This document shows positions 8,664 to 16,923 of a stretch of DNA of 33,581 bases, piece by piece. Each line of letters opens with the position of its first letter. Positions within the stretch are counted from its first letter, which is position 1. Source of the DNA: Cyanobacteria bacterium CG_2015-22_32_23 (GTDB lineage Bacteria > Cyanobacteriota > Cyanobacteriia > Cyanobacteriales > Cyanobacteriaceae); the NCBI GenBank assembly GCA_009993045.1, contig JAACUG010000089.1, positions 1 to 33,581 on the forward strand. Direction: 5' to 3'. Made by a program: the position numbers and the translations under genes. The notes beneath the pieces are model-generated. The model made no database searches. It saw only the letters and a list, made by a program, of their open reading frames with translations, and was not told the DNA's origin.

Positions 8664-9365
8664 TTAAACTAAATGACGATAAATATTAATAGGAATTCCT
8701 GTACGTTTTCTCACATCTAAAAGAGACTGATATTGTCCTTTTTTTTGCCTTTCAATAACAATTTTTAAAGCACTTTTTTCATCAATATTTAAAGTCATTA
8801 ATTCTTCTACAGAAAAAGAGTTTAATCTTCGCCAAGAAGTGTCAAATTCTTTATTGATATTATAACTAAAAACAATTAAAGGTTCGATACGTTTTAAAAT
8901 ATTTTCAGGAATACCAACGACTTCGGATAACTCATCAATATCTGTAAAAATATAACCTTCATGCCTTAAACAATCAATATCGTTAGCATAAATAATAGAT
9001 AAACCTAGCTGATAAATAATATCATCTTTTGAGCAAGTATTTATATCAACTTTTCCTCGACTTTCTGCCATTAATTGGGCAATTCTAGTAGAAGTAATTA
9101 ATACGCCTTTAGGGGCAGTTTTTATGAGATAATTTTCCTTAATTTTAAAAGCGATAATAACTTGACTAATCCAAATTAAATTTACTAAAGTTGGTATTGC
9201 AGATGATAAAATAATTGAACTAAAAGTTAATCCACTACCAATATATAACCATGAGTTAGTTTTAGTTTTCCATCCTGCATAAACAATGGAAATACCGCCA
9301 AAAATAGGTAAAAATGACCACCATAACCAAGGAGGATTTTTATCAAACCAATTATTTTGAGACAT
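8664..9365 (-). CDS. Membrane protein with C-terminal helix-hairpin-helix (ComEA-like) motifs
   Basis: The N-terminal 90 residues hold about three hydrophobic segments, beginning PPWLWWSFLPIFGGISIVYA. After them comes VDINTCSKDDIIYQLGLS (about residues 115-132), which fits the DINTA-type start of ComEA-family helix-hairpin-helix domains, followed by VVGIPENILKRIEPL (about 149-163). A second, weaker HhH-like repeat seems to lie at the C-terminus (LMTLNIDEKSALKIVIERQ to the end). HhH domains bind DNA non-specifically in ComEA and serve protein contacts elsewhere, so a DNA role is possible but not shown. The gene is 233 codons. It lies 16 bp downstream of the TM2-SHOCT gene on the same strand, so the two probably form an operon. 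Confidence 0.65.
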   Translation of the reverse strand: MSQNNWFDKNPPWLWWSFLPIFGGISIVYAGWKTKTNSWLYIGSGLTFSSIILSSAIPTLVNLIWISQVIIAFKIKENYLIKTAPKGVLITSTRIAQLMAESRGKVDINTCSKDDIIYQLGLSIIYANDIDCLRHEGYIFTDIDELSEVVGIPENILKRIEPLIVFSYNINKEFDTSWRRLNSFSVEELMTLNIDEKSALKIVIERQKKGQYQSLLDVRKRTGIPINIYRHLV

Positions 9366-9381
9366 AATTAATTTTCTTTTT

Positions 9382-9717
9382 TTATAGTTTATCTAAAAAT
9401 TTTCGGCGTTTTTCTTCATATTCATCAGCAGTAATGATACCTTGATCATATAATTTTTTTAATTCACTTAAAGTTGTGATACTATTACTTTGTGCGGCTG
9501 GAATAATATTAACATTATATTGAGCATTAAAAGCATTATCTGACATTAATAATAAGCCAATAAAATCAAAAATAGCAAGTAAAGCAGGAATAAATGTCCA
9601 GAAGAAAACTAAGTATAAAATTCCTGCAAAATTATTACCTAAATAAAATTTATGAATACCGAAACTGCCTAGAAAAAAAGCTAAAATTATTGCGACTGAT
9701 TTATTTTTTGCTTCCAT
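9382..9717 (-). CDS. TM2 domain protein with C-terminal SHOCT motif
   Basis: The 111-residue product begins with a TM2 domain: two transmembrane helices (residues 7-27 and 33-58) joined by the hallmark GIHKFYLGN (residues 20-28). The C-terminal 27 residues form a SHOCT-type motif, LKKLYDQGIITADEYEEKRR. TM2-SHOCT proteins are small membrane proteins of unknown function; SHOCT is thought to mediate oligomerisation. An AAGGAATA ribosome site lies a few bases before the ATG at 9717, the best ribosome site in this part of the window. It probably heads a short operon with the HhH gene. The triple-SHOCT gene at 10467 has the same motif. Confidence 0.82.
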   Translation of the reverse strand: MEAKNKSVAIILAFFLGSFGIHKFYLGNNFAGILYLVFFWTFIPALLAIFDFIGLLLMSDNAFNAQYNVNIIPAAQSNSITTLSELKKLYDQGIITADEYEEKRRKFLDKL

Positions 9718-9773
9718 GTTTTTATTCCTTTTATAATCTAAGTTAACAAGATAAAATATTTTTTATTATTTAT

Positions 9774-10010
9774 TTATTTACGGATAAAATTACTATTTTT
9801 ATGCTTAAAAGTTTTTAATTTTAATGAAATAAAGTATAAACAAACTATTCCTGTTTGAATCTCTAAAATAAGCAGATAATGTTTGATAAAATAATTAACT
9901 TCCATAATAGAATTTAAAGAAAAAATCAGTAAACCTAAAATCAGAAAAGAAATTAATTGCCATTGCCGAGAATAAGAGAATAATGACTTTGATGATTTAA
10001 TCATTTTCAT
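9774..10010 (-). CDS. Small membrane protein of unknown function
   Basis: This is a 78-residue reading frame with two hydrophobic segments (about residues 18-33 and 44-63) and basic ends, which fits a small double-pass inner-membrane protein. I recognise no family. I take the ATG at 10010; a TTG at 10016 would add two residues and an ATG at 10004 would remove two. It lies 56 bp upstream of the TM2-SHOCT gene on the same strand and could be co-transcribed with it. It may be real because of its membrane pattern and position, but homologues would be needed for certainty. Confidence 0.4.
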   Translation of the reverse strand: MKMIKSSKSLFSYSRQWQLISFLILGLLIFSLNSIMEVNYFIKHYLLILEIQTGIVCLYFISLKLKTFKHKNSNFIRK

Positions 10011-10466
10011 AATCAATTTGATAAGGTTAATATTTTCTCTAATTATATTGTAATTAAAATATTAGCAACAACTCTGTTCGGCTGTAAAGATTTATAAAGT
10101 AATAGTTTATAATCAGTTATAATGATTCATTACTGTAAGTGTTATTTTCCGAATATGATTTCATGTCAAATTTAAAAGAGAATTATATAATTTTATTAGA
10201 GGAATTAAAATCTTTAAAGTCTTCTGAGATTAATTGTCATAAAATCACCAAAAATAATAACTAAAAGAAATTGATGTTTAAGATTTTTAGGTAAAAAAAA
10301 TAAAATATTAATAATTTAATTGGTTTATTTTTCCTTAAATCTGATTTCTTTTACGCACTTGTTATTAATGATAGTTAAACTAAAAGATTGAGATTTTTTA
10401 TTTTCTTAAGAAAATTTATGATTGACTATTATATTATAATTTATCTTAATTATTCAGAACAAAATT
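10011..10466. other. Gene-poor intergenic region with one possible 33-codon frame
   Basis: This AT-rich gap separates the divergent small membrane protein gene and the triple-SHOCT gene. The only coding-like object is a plus-strand frame at 10163-10264 (33 residues, starting MSNLKENYIILLEELKSLKS), which looks like an amphipathic helix or the start of a lost gene. The word ACGCACTTGT at 10353-10362 recurs at 33554-33563. The promoter for the 10467 gene must lie here, but I cannot choose among many AT-rich boxes. No structured RNA is evident. Confidence 0.4.
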
Positions 10467-11333
10467 ATGGCAAAAAGTTATTTTATTAGTCGTAACAGTC
10501 AAGATTTAGACAAAATTTATCGTGCAATAATTTTATGGTTTAAAGGCAAACAATATGAAGTAGAAGGCACAGAAAAACAAGGAATTTATTTAATTCAAGC
10601 GAGAAAAACAAGTACAATTAGAACATTATTAGGCTCAAATTTAGCTTTTAAAATTTTAATTTATTTCTCTAATGATACCATAATTAAGAATCAAGAATTA
10701 GTGGTAGAAACTACTAGGGGAAAATGGATTCAAAATATTGCAGGTGCTGGTTTTGCTGGTATTTTTACGGGTGGTTTCACCGTTATGACTGGTATTGCTA
10801 CGGCAGGATGGGGATTTTTATTAGAAAATGAGTTAATTTCTTACCTAGAAAATGAGCTTAATTTTCAAAGAATTACTACAGATATTTCTAACAAAAATAA
10901 TCAAGATATTTCTGAAAACAATATTAACAATTCTTCCTCTATTAACTTAGATAAAAATTCAGAAGATAAAAAAATTATCCGTGAATTAGAAGAAGAAATT
11001 AATAAGTTAGAAATTGCCTTTACTGATGAAATTTTAACCGAAGCAGAATTTACAAGAAAAAAAGCGATTTTAGAAAGAAAAATTGATGACTATGAAATTA
11101 ATTTAGTCATTGAAGATAAAATTAGTAAATTGCAATCTGCCTTTTCTCAAGGAATTTTAAATCAAGAGGAGTATGAAGAAAAAGTTAACCAAATTGAAGC
11201 CAATATGAGAGAAACAATTTTACAAGAAAGGCTGATACAACGAAATAAGACTAAAATTATTAAATTAAAAGAAGCCTTAAATAATGGGGTAATTACTAAA
11301 GAAGAATATCAGCGAAAAATTAGCAATTTATAA
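10467..11333 (+). CDS. Protein with three C-terminal SHOCT-like repeats
   Basis: Residues 1-100 form a folded, beta-containing domain. A Gly/Ala-rich hydrophobic segment follows (about 92-116, GAGFAGIFTGGFTVMTGIAT), likely a membrane or membrane-associated helix pair. After a polar linker (135-165) come three related helical hairpins: LEIAFTDEILTEAEFTRKKA, LQSAFSQGILNQEEYEEKV and LKEALNNGVITKEEYQRKI. Each has the SHOCT pattern L..a...GiiT..Ey..K. The last repeat ends at the C-terminus. The tandem arrangement is unusual, since SHOCT normally occurs once. The nearby TM2 protein (9382-9717) carries the same motif, which hints that the two products could interact. The ATG at 10467 has no clear ribosome site. 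Confidence 0.7.
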   Translation: MAKSYFISRNSQDLDKIYRAIILWFKGKQYEVEGTEKQGIYLIQARKTSTIRTLLGSNLAFKILIYFSNDTIIKNQELVVETTRGKWIQNIAGAGFAGIFTGGFTVMTGIATAGWGFLLENELISYLENELNFQRITTDISNKNNQDISENNINNSSSINLDKNSEDKKIIRELEEEINKLEIAFTDEILTEAEFTRKKAILERKIDDYEINLVIEDKISKLQSAFSQGILNQEEYEEKVNQIEANMRETILQERLIQRNKTKIIKLKEALNNGVITKEEYQRKISNL

Positions 11334-11439
11334 TAGCTTTTTTTGTCTGAAATGGGGAAAAAGAATTAAGGATTAAGAAATTTAGATAACTATTTCCTAT
11401 TCCTTATCTTCATCAGTAATATGGGTGGAAGATTCTAAA

Positions 11440-12516
11440 TTAAATACTAATGAATTCGCTATTAAGCTGTTGTAAATCCAGGGGAAATTCCTGCCAAACT
11501 TTACCATCTAAAGCTAATTGTTCAATATAACTAGCTAATCTTAGCGCTTTTAAGGCTTGTTCACCACCCACAGAAGGTTTATTACCACCTCTAACACAAC
11601 TGACAAAATGTTCTAATTCTGCGTGTAAAGGCTCTATATTACTTGTATAAACTTTTTCGATTAAACCATCTTGACGATATAAAATTTGACCGTAATCAGT
11701 AGTATAATTAGCAGTAGTTTGACGATGAATTAAAATTTCATTATTGAGAAAATCAGCTTCTGTTAAACTTTGCTTACAATGGGCAACAATACGGCGTATT
11801 TTACGATGAGTTACTTTACTGGCGGTAACGGTAGCAACAATACCATTAGCAAAATTAAGAGTTGCGGTAACATAGTCTAAATATTGTGATTCAGCCGCAC
11901 GACTACCTGTAGCACTCAATTTAGTTACTGGTGATTCTGCTAATTCTAATAATAAATCTAAGTCATGGATCATTAAGTCTAACACGACAGATACATCATT
12001 AGCACGATCTGAATATGGACTCATGCGATGCGCTTCTAAAGCTAATAAATTCTCTGTTTTTAAGACTTTGCTTAATTCTTGGAAGGCTGGATTAAATCTT
12101 TCAATATGTCCTACTTGTAATATGCAATTAGTAGCGGCTGCAGCATTAACTAAAGACTCTGCTTCTGATATACTAGCGGCAATGGGTTTTTCAATTAAAA
12201 CGTGTACTCCTGCATTTAAACAGTCTAAGCCAACTTGATGATGTAGTCTAGTGGGTGCTGCAATACAGACAGCATCGACATTAGGTAACATTTCTAAGTA
12301 ATTTTCAAAAAAATGGACTCGATATTTACTAGCAACATCTAAACCTTTTTCGACATTAACATCAGCAATACCTACTAATTCGACATCTTTAAGTAAACTT
12401 AACACCCTAGTGTGATGTTGTCCCATATTTCCTACTCCGATAACTCCCATTTTTAATGGCAGGTTATAATTTCTGGGAATAGGTAAATTACTTGACGATA
12501 ATCTTTGATTTTTCAT
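11440..12516 (-). CDS. Gfo/Idh/MocA family NAD(P)-dependent oxidoreductase
   Basis: The product is a 358-residue dehydrogenase of the glucose-fructose oxidoreductase/inositol dehydrogenase family. The N-terminal Rossmann fold has GVIGVGNMGQHHTRVL (about residues 24-39), the dinucleotide-binding GxGxxG. The conserved catalytic-region lysine is in VLIEKPIA (about 110-117). The segment VGHIERFNPAFQEL (about 136-149) and the histidine in LDLMIHDLDLLLEL (about 179-192) also fit the family. About 20 extra residues precede the Rossmann fold. The substrate cannot be read from sequence; sugars and sugar nucleotides are usual. A GAGGAG ribosome site sits upstream of the ATG at 12516. The gene stands alone. 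Confidence 0.88.
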   Translation of the reverse strand: MKNQRLSSSNLPIPRNYNLPLKMGVIGVGNMGQHHTRVLSLLKDVELVGIADVNVEKGLDVASKYRVHFFENYLEMLPNVDAVCIAAPTRLHHQVGLDCLNAGVHVLIEKPIAASISEAESLVNAAAATNCILQVGHIERFNPAFQELSKVLKTENLLALEAHRMSPYSDRANDVSVVLDLMIHDLDLLLELAESPVTKLSATGSRAAESQYLDYVTATLNFANGIVATVTASKVTHRKIRRIVAHCKQSLTEADFLNNEILIHRQTTANYTTDYGQILYRQDGLIEKVYTSNIEPLHAELEHFVSCVRGGNKPSVGGEQALKALRLASYIEQLALDGKVWQEFPLDLQQLNSEFISI

Positions 12517-12634
12517 GTTATTTAACTCCTCTACACAAAATAATTTTATCTTTTTTAGGTATCTTTATTTACCTCAGATACTATCACAGTTAAACTAATC
12601 TGGAATAGATTATGAATAGTAATAAATAAATTAA

Positions 12635-12717
12635 TTATGACAACTTCTATCTCCTAACTCCCCGTTTCCTTTTATCTCCCCGTTTCCTTTTATCTCCTAA
12701 CTCCTAATTATTAATTG
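12635..12717. repeat. Intergenic tandem repeat, CCCCGTTTCCTTTTATCT x2 within a TATCTCCTAACTCC tract
   Basis: An exact 18-bp unit is repeated head to tail at 12660-12677 and 12678-12695. It is flanked on both sides by TATCTCCTAACTCC-type words. A related TATCTCCTAATT occurs at 18839-18850. It has the look of the short tandemly repeated sequences common between cyanobacterial genes. It touches the 3' end of the GDSL hydrolase gene. Confidence 0.75.
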
Positions 12718-13380
12718 TAAAGGTTGCCAATGGACAATTTCATGGAATAAAGATTCATAACCTTTAATATTAGGATGCAATCCATCTTTAGACATTTGTG
12801 TCTTTCGCCAATATTCTCCCCGACTCATCCACATATCGAATAAGTCAAGATAGGGAATATTACGAGTTTCACAGGCTTGTTTTGTTACTTCTTTATAGTG
12901 ATATTGATCTCGTAGATTATAATAAAGGCAGTCTAAAAAAGGCATTTTTTCTTCATCTACTGGTATCATCCCCACAAACATGACTGAACATAATTTTTGG
13001 GCTTGATCTAGTAAACTATTAATATCTTCAGTAAACTTCTGATAATTAGTTAAATTTCTCCCTTGAATATGCCCCAAACGAGGAGTATCATTAACTCCCA
13101 CTGATAAAATAATCAAGTCAGGATATTTATTTCTTAATTCCCCTCGATGACTAAATTCTTGGCATAAACGACTGTTAACTTGACTAATGCCATCTCCTCG
13201 AATACCTAAGTTATACAATACATGATCTTGATCACTATTCATAAAATAACGGCGTAATCTTTCTACCCAGCCTCCGCCTTCGGTATCACCATAACCATAG
13301 ATTAAACTATCACCTATGGCAATAATACGCAAAGGCTGAGATTTTTGTCGCTGATTATGAGGATTATCTAAAATTTGCAT
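12697..13380 (-). CDS. SGNH/GDSL-type hydrolase (esterase/lipase-like)
   Basis: All four SGNH blocks can be seen in this 227-residue protein. Block I is IIAIGDSLIYGYGD (about residues 19-32) with the nucleophile Ser in GDS. The Gly block is at about 59-66 (NLGIRGDG). Block III is LSVGVNDTPR (about 91-100) with Asn. Block V is DGLHPN (about 199-204) with catalytic Asp and His. The substrate is unknown; the family includes esterases, thioesterases and acyl-carbohydrate hydrolases. There is no signal peptide, so it is probably cytosolic. The same-strand ABC1-kinase gene ends 72 bp upstream of its start, so co-transcription is possible. Confidence 0.88.
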   Translation of the reverse strand: MQILDNPHNQRQKSQPLRIIAIGDSLIYGYGDTEGGGWVERLRRYFMNSDQDHVLYNLGIRGDGISQVNSRLCQEFSHRGELRNKYPDLIILSVGVNDTPRLGHIQGRNLTNYQKFTEDINSLLDQAQKLCSVMFVGMIPVDEEKMPFLDCLYYNLRDQYHYKEVTKQACETRNIPYLDLFDMWMSRGEYWRKTQMSKDGLHPNIKGYESLFHEIVHWQPLQLIIRS

Positions 13381-13452
13381 TTATATCAAATCTCGTAAAA
13401 TCTTAACTTCTTCTGTGGGTGAATGCCATTTAATGGGATAAATATCCCCTAC

Positions 13453-15126
13453 TTAACTGGCTACTAAATCCTGAGAAAATTGCCTGATGGCTTGTAATGC
13501 CACATCAAAAAGTTTTTGGGGTTTTAACTCTGGTTGAATTAATGTCCACAATCTTTGTACTTCTTTCGTGTGAAGTCTGTCATCTTCAATTAAAGCAGTA
13601 ATTAGTTGACGGCGTAAATAATCCCCTTCTTCTGATACTAAAAACTGTATTCCTAATGTTGCTGTTGGTAATAAATCAAATTGACGATCTGATTGTGCGA
13701 TCGCAATCATATTTTCTAATCTTTCCCACTGAAACTTATCATTTTTAAATAATACTTCAATAAGACGTTTACGCATGGCGGGGGATTCTTCCGTTAATAA
13801 ACGACGAGAAACATAAGGGAAAGACACTTCAACAATACGAAAATCAGGATTAAGACTTAAGGCTAAACCTTCTTGAGTAACTAATGAGCGAATGATTAAA
13901 GCAAATTTCGCAGGTACTCTAAAAGGATATTCATACATCAATTCTGAAAAATCATCAGTGATAGTTTTAAAGTTAAAATCACCGACACTTTGTCCGATGG
14001 CACTACCTAAAACCTTTTCTAAGGCGGGTATAATGGGTGTTATATCAGTTTCTGGGGTTAAAAAGCCCAAATTGACAAAATCTTTAGCTAAGGCGGTATA
14101 ATCACGGTTTATGAGTTGTACTACAGAAGAGGCGATGGTTTCTTTAGTATCTTCGGCTAATTGATCCATCATGCCAAAATCAATATAAGCCATTCTACCA
14201 TCAGTCATGGCGAATAAATTACCTGGGTGTGGATCTGCATGAAAGAAACCGTGTTCTAATAACTGTTTTAACCCTGAAGTGACGCCGATTCTAATAATTT
14301 CGCTAAAATCTAAACCAGCAGCTTGAATACCATCTAAATCGTTTAATTTATAACCATTAATCCACTCTAAAGTTAAGACATGATGACTGGTATAATGCCA
14401 ATAAATACAAGGAACTTTTACTTCCTTATCTCCTAAGAAATTAGTAGCAAATTTTTCAGCGTTTCTTCCTTCATTAATATAATCAATTTCTTCAAATAAT
14501 TTTATACCAAATTCATCAACAATTAACCCTAAATCATGACCTAAATTAAGGGGTAAAAAAGGAGCTACCCAACTAGAGGCTAAACGCATTAAATATAAAT
14601 CTAAAGAAATAACAGGCAATAAATTTGGACGCTGAACTTTAACTGCTACTTCTTCTCCAGTGTGCAAAACAGCTTTATATACTTGTCCTAAACTAGCGGC
14701 AGCGACAGGGTTACTAGAAATTTCTCGATAGGCTTCTTTTATTTTTAAATCTAATTCTCGTTCAATAATTTCAAAAGCAATTTCATTCTCAAAAGGAGGT
14801 AATTGATCCTGTAATTTAATTAGTTCTTCTAAAAAATCTTTTCTAATTAAATCAGGGCGAGTGGATAATGCTTGTCCAACTTTAATGAATGTAGGTCCTA
14901 ATTTTGTTAAAATTTTTCTTAGTTTTTCTGCTCTTTTTAACTTATTTTTTTCTTCTTGTTTAAACCATTTATCTAGGGTTAATTGAATAATAAAAACACC
15001 AAAATAAATGATAATTTTTAAACTACGAAATATGGCTAACCAAGGGCGATAACGATAATATTGAGCAATGACATTGGCATTATATTGAGCATCCCGTGTT
15101 TGGACATCTGATGAAGAATAATTCAC
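13453..15126 (-). CDS. ABC1/AarF/UbiB family atypical kinase
   Basis: This family holds ATPase-like atypical kinases linked to prenylquinone metabolism; in cyanobacteria and plastids members associate with thylakoids or plastoglobules. Hallmarks seen in order are the KxGQ motif in KLGPTFIKVGQALSTRPDLI (about residues 73-92), the Ala-rich loop AAASLGQVYKAVL (about 142-154), VAVKVQRP (160-167), HADPHPGNLFAM (about 297-308) and the metal-binding IDFGMMDQ (317-324). The C-terminal region to residue 557 is helical. The start is a GTG at 15126; no nearer ATG is in frame before the conserved domain. The GDSL hydrolase gene follows on the same strand. The substrate and the member within this multi-copy family cannot be fixed from sequence. 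Confidence 0.92.
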   Translation of the reverse strand: MNYSSSDVQTRDAQYNANVIAQYYRYRPWLAIFRSLKIIIYFGVFIIQLTLDKWFKQEEKNKLKRAEKLRKILTKLGPTFIKVGQALSTRPDLIRKDFLEELIKLQDQLPPFENEIAFEIIERELDLKIKEAYREISSNPVAAASLGQVYKAVLHTGEEVAVKVQRPNLLPVISLDLYLMRLASSWVAPFLPLNLGHDLGLIVDEFGIKLFEEIDYINEGRNAEKFATNFLGDKEVKVPCIYWHYTSHHVLTLEWINGYKLNDLDGIQAAGLDFSEIIRIGVTSGLKQLLEHGFFHADPHPGNLFAMTDGRMAYIDFGMMDQLAEDTKETIASSVVQLINRDYTALAKDFVNLGFLTPETDITPIIPALEKVLGSAIGQSVGDFNFKTITDDFSELMYEYPFRVPAKFALIIRSLVTQEGLALSLNPDFRIVEVSFPYVSRRLLTEESPAMRKRLIEVLFKNDKFQWERLENMIAIAQSDRQFDLLPTATLGIQFLVSEEGDYLRRQLITALIEDDRLHTKEVQRLWTLIQPELKPQKLFDVALQAIRQFSQDLVAS

Positions 15127-15219
15127 GTTTTCTAATCAGGTTTTATATAAAAGTATTTTTAGATAGTCAGAAATAATTATAACTCTAAATAGTATATTAA
15201 AATTACCCACCGCTAGAAA

Positions 15220-16677
15220 ATGAATATGAATAGGAATAATTACCAAGATCTTAACTCTGAAACCACAGGGAATACTATTCCCAAAGTCAATATTTTTACG
15301 ATGTTACGATTAGGCTTATTTAATCTCGGTATTGGTTTAATTTCTGTGTTGACTTTAGCGGTATTAAATCGGGTCATGATTTCTGAGTTAGGTATTCCAG
15401 CTACTATCGCCGCAGGTACTTTAGCATTATCTCAGTTAGTTGCACCAACTCGGATTTGGTTAGGACAATTATCCGATAGTAAAAAATTATTTGGCTTACA
15501 TCGTACTGGTTATGTACGTCTTGGAATTATGATGGCTGGATTATGTATCTTTTTAGCGGTACAAATAGTCTGGCTATTAGGCAAAAATATCGAGATAAAT
15601 AACGGTTGGCAATGGAATGTTTCGACAGTTATCTTGAGTCTTGGTTTGGCTTTAATTTTTATTTTACAAGGTATTGCTATCGGTGCAAGTTCAACTCCTT
15701 TTACTGCCTTACTGGTGGATATATCTGACGAAGATAACCGCTCAAAAATAGTCGGTATAATTTGGTCAATGTTGATGGTTGGAATTGTTATTGGTGGTGT
15801 TATAGGTCAAGTTTTACTGAAAAATTTAGCCGTAGAAGAAGACAACACAATTTCCTTAAGTACTTTACAACCACCCATCAATTCTATATTTATAATTGTC
15901 CCTTTGATTGTCATTTTCTTAACTTTCATTGCCACTTGGGGAGTAGAAAAAAAATACTCTCGTTACCGTTTACGCTCATCTTTTGTGGATAGAGAAGATG
16001 GTATCAGCTTAAAACGAGCATTAAAAATTCTTACTTCTTCCCGTCAAACAGGAATCTTTTTCTCTTTTTTAGTCATGATTACCATGAGTTTATTTATGCA
16101 AGAAGCAGTTTTAGAGCCTTATGGTGGAGAAATCTTTAAAATGAGTATTGGTGAAACGACTATGCTTAACTCTTTTTGGGGTATTGGTATTTTAATCGGT
16201 TATGGTACAACAGGATTTTTTGTCATTCCCCGTTTAGGGAAAACCAAAACCACTAAAATAGGCTGTATCTTAGTTGCTTTATCTTTTAGCTTGATTATTC
16301 TTTCTGGTTTAACTACCACACCTCAAATATTACAAGGCTCTATGGTATTATTTGGTATCGCCGCAGGTATAACAACTATTGGTTCAATTAGTTTGATGTT
16401 AGATTTAACCATAGCAGAAACCGCTGGAACTTTTATTGGTGCATGGGGTTTAGCACAATCCATGTCACGAGGTATCGCCATCGCTATCGGTGGTTGGATT
16501 CTCGATGTGGCTAGATTTATGTTTAATAATGCTTGGTTTGCCTATAGTTTTGTCTTTTTCTGTGAAGCTCTTTTTATTATAGGTGCGATCGCTCTTTTAA
16601 ATAAAGTTAATGTTCAAGAATTTCAAAATACCACCCGTCAAGCCACTGCCATGGTAATGGAAGCCGAACTTGATTAA
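15220..16677 (+). CDS. BCD/PucC-family major facilitator (chlorophyll/bacteriochlorophyll-related transporter)
   Basis: This is a 485-residue, 12-helix membrane protein of the BCD branch of the major facilitator superfamily. Phototrophic bacteria encode PucC/LhaA-type members linked to light-harvesting complex assembly; cyanobacterial relatives are poorly characterised. The family pattern appears in FTMLRLGLFNLGIGLISVL (about residues 27-45), the loop APTRIWLGQLSDSKKLFGLH (76-95) and LMLDLTIAETAGTFIGAWGL (near 393-412). Substrate or pigment specificity is not visible. The gene points away from the ABC1-kinase gene, with 93 bp between them. A HIP1 site lies at 16585-16592. ATG codons at 15220 and 15226 are both possible starts. 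Confidence 0.85.
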   Translation: MNMNRNNYQDLNSETTGNTIPKVNIFTMLRLGLFNLGIGLISVLTLAVLNRVMISELGIPATIAAGTLALSQLVAPTRIWLGQLSDSKKLFGLHRTGYVRLGIMMAGLCIFLAVQIVWLLGKNIEINNGWQWNVSTVILSLGLALIFILQGIAIGASSTPFTALLVDISDEDNRSKIVGIIWSMLMVGIVIGGVIGQVLLKNLAVEEDNTISLSTLQPPINSIFIIVPLIVIFLTFIATWGVEKKYSRYRLRSSFVDREDGISLKRALKILTSSRQTGIFFSFLVMITMSLFMQEAVLEPYGGEIFKMSIGETTMLNSFWGIGILIGYGTTGFFVIPRLGKTKTTKIGCILVALSFSLIILSGLTTTPQILQGSMVLFGIAAGITTIGSISLMLDLTIAETAGTFIGAWGLAQSMSRGIAIAIGGWILDVARFMFNNAWFAYSFVFFCEALFIIGAIALLNKVNVQEFQNTTRQATAMVMEAELD

Positions 16678-16701
16678 AAAAGGAGGTATCAGGTTTTTAA
16701 T

Positions 16702-16723
16702 CCCTTTACCCTTTACCCTTTAC
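16702..16723. repeat. Heptamer tandem repeat CCCTTTA x3
   Basis: Three perfect copies of a 7-bp unit lie in the gap between the BCD transporter and ftsH. Heptameric tandem repeats like this are a known feature of cyanobacterial intergenic DNA. No role is evident. Confidence 0.75.
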
Positions 16724-16923
16724 GAAACCTCAAATCAATAATTAATTCCATTGTGTAAAATTTTAGTTAAATGGGTGTTATGGCTGAAAAAATTGTCATA
16801 AAAATGAGAACTATGTTAAGTTTAGTTAAGAAATGTTGTTACAATTGATCATAAGTAAAAAAAACAAAAGACAGAACAAGTTAACTACTTAATTCACTTT
16901 TAGATAAATAAATTTAGGAAAAT

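Noticed and set aside
8626-8671. Hairpin terminator TAGTTTA...TAAACTA between convergent genes
   Set aside because: The stem is only 7 AT-rich pairs with a loop of over 30 bases and overlaps the stop codon of the minus-strand gene.
10163-10264. 33-codon plus-strand frame
   Set aside because: It is too short and has no ribosome site or homologue I recognise; kept only as a note in the intergenic entry.
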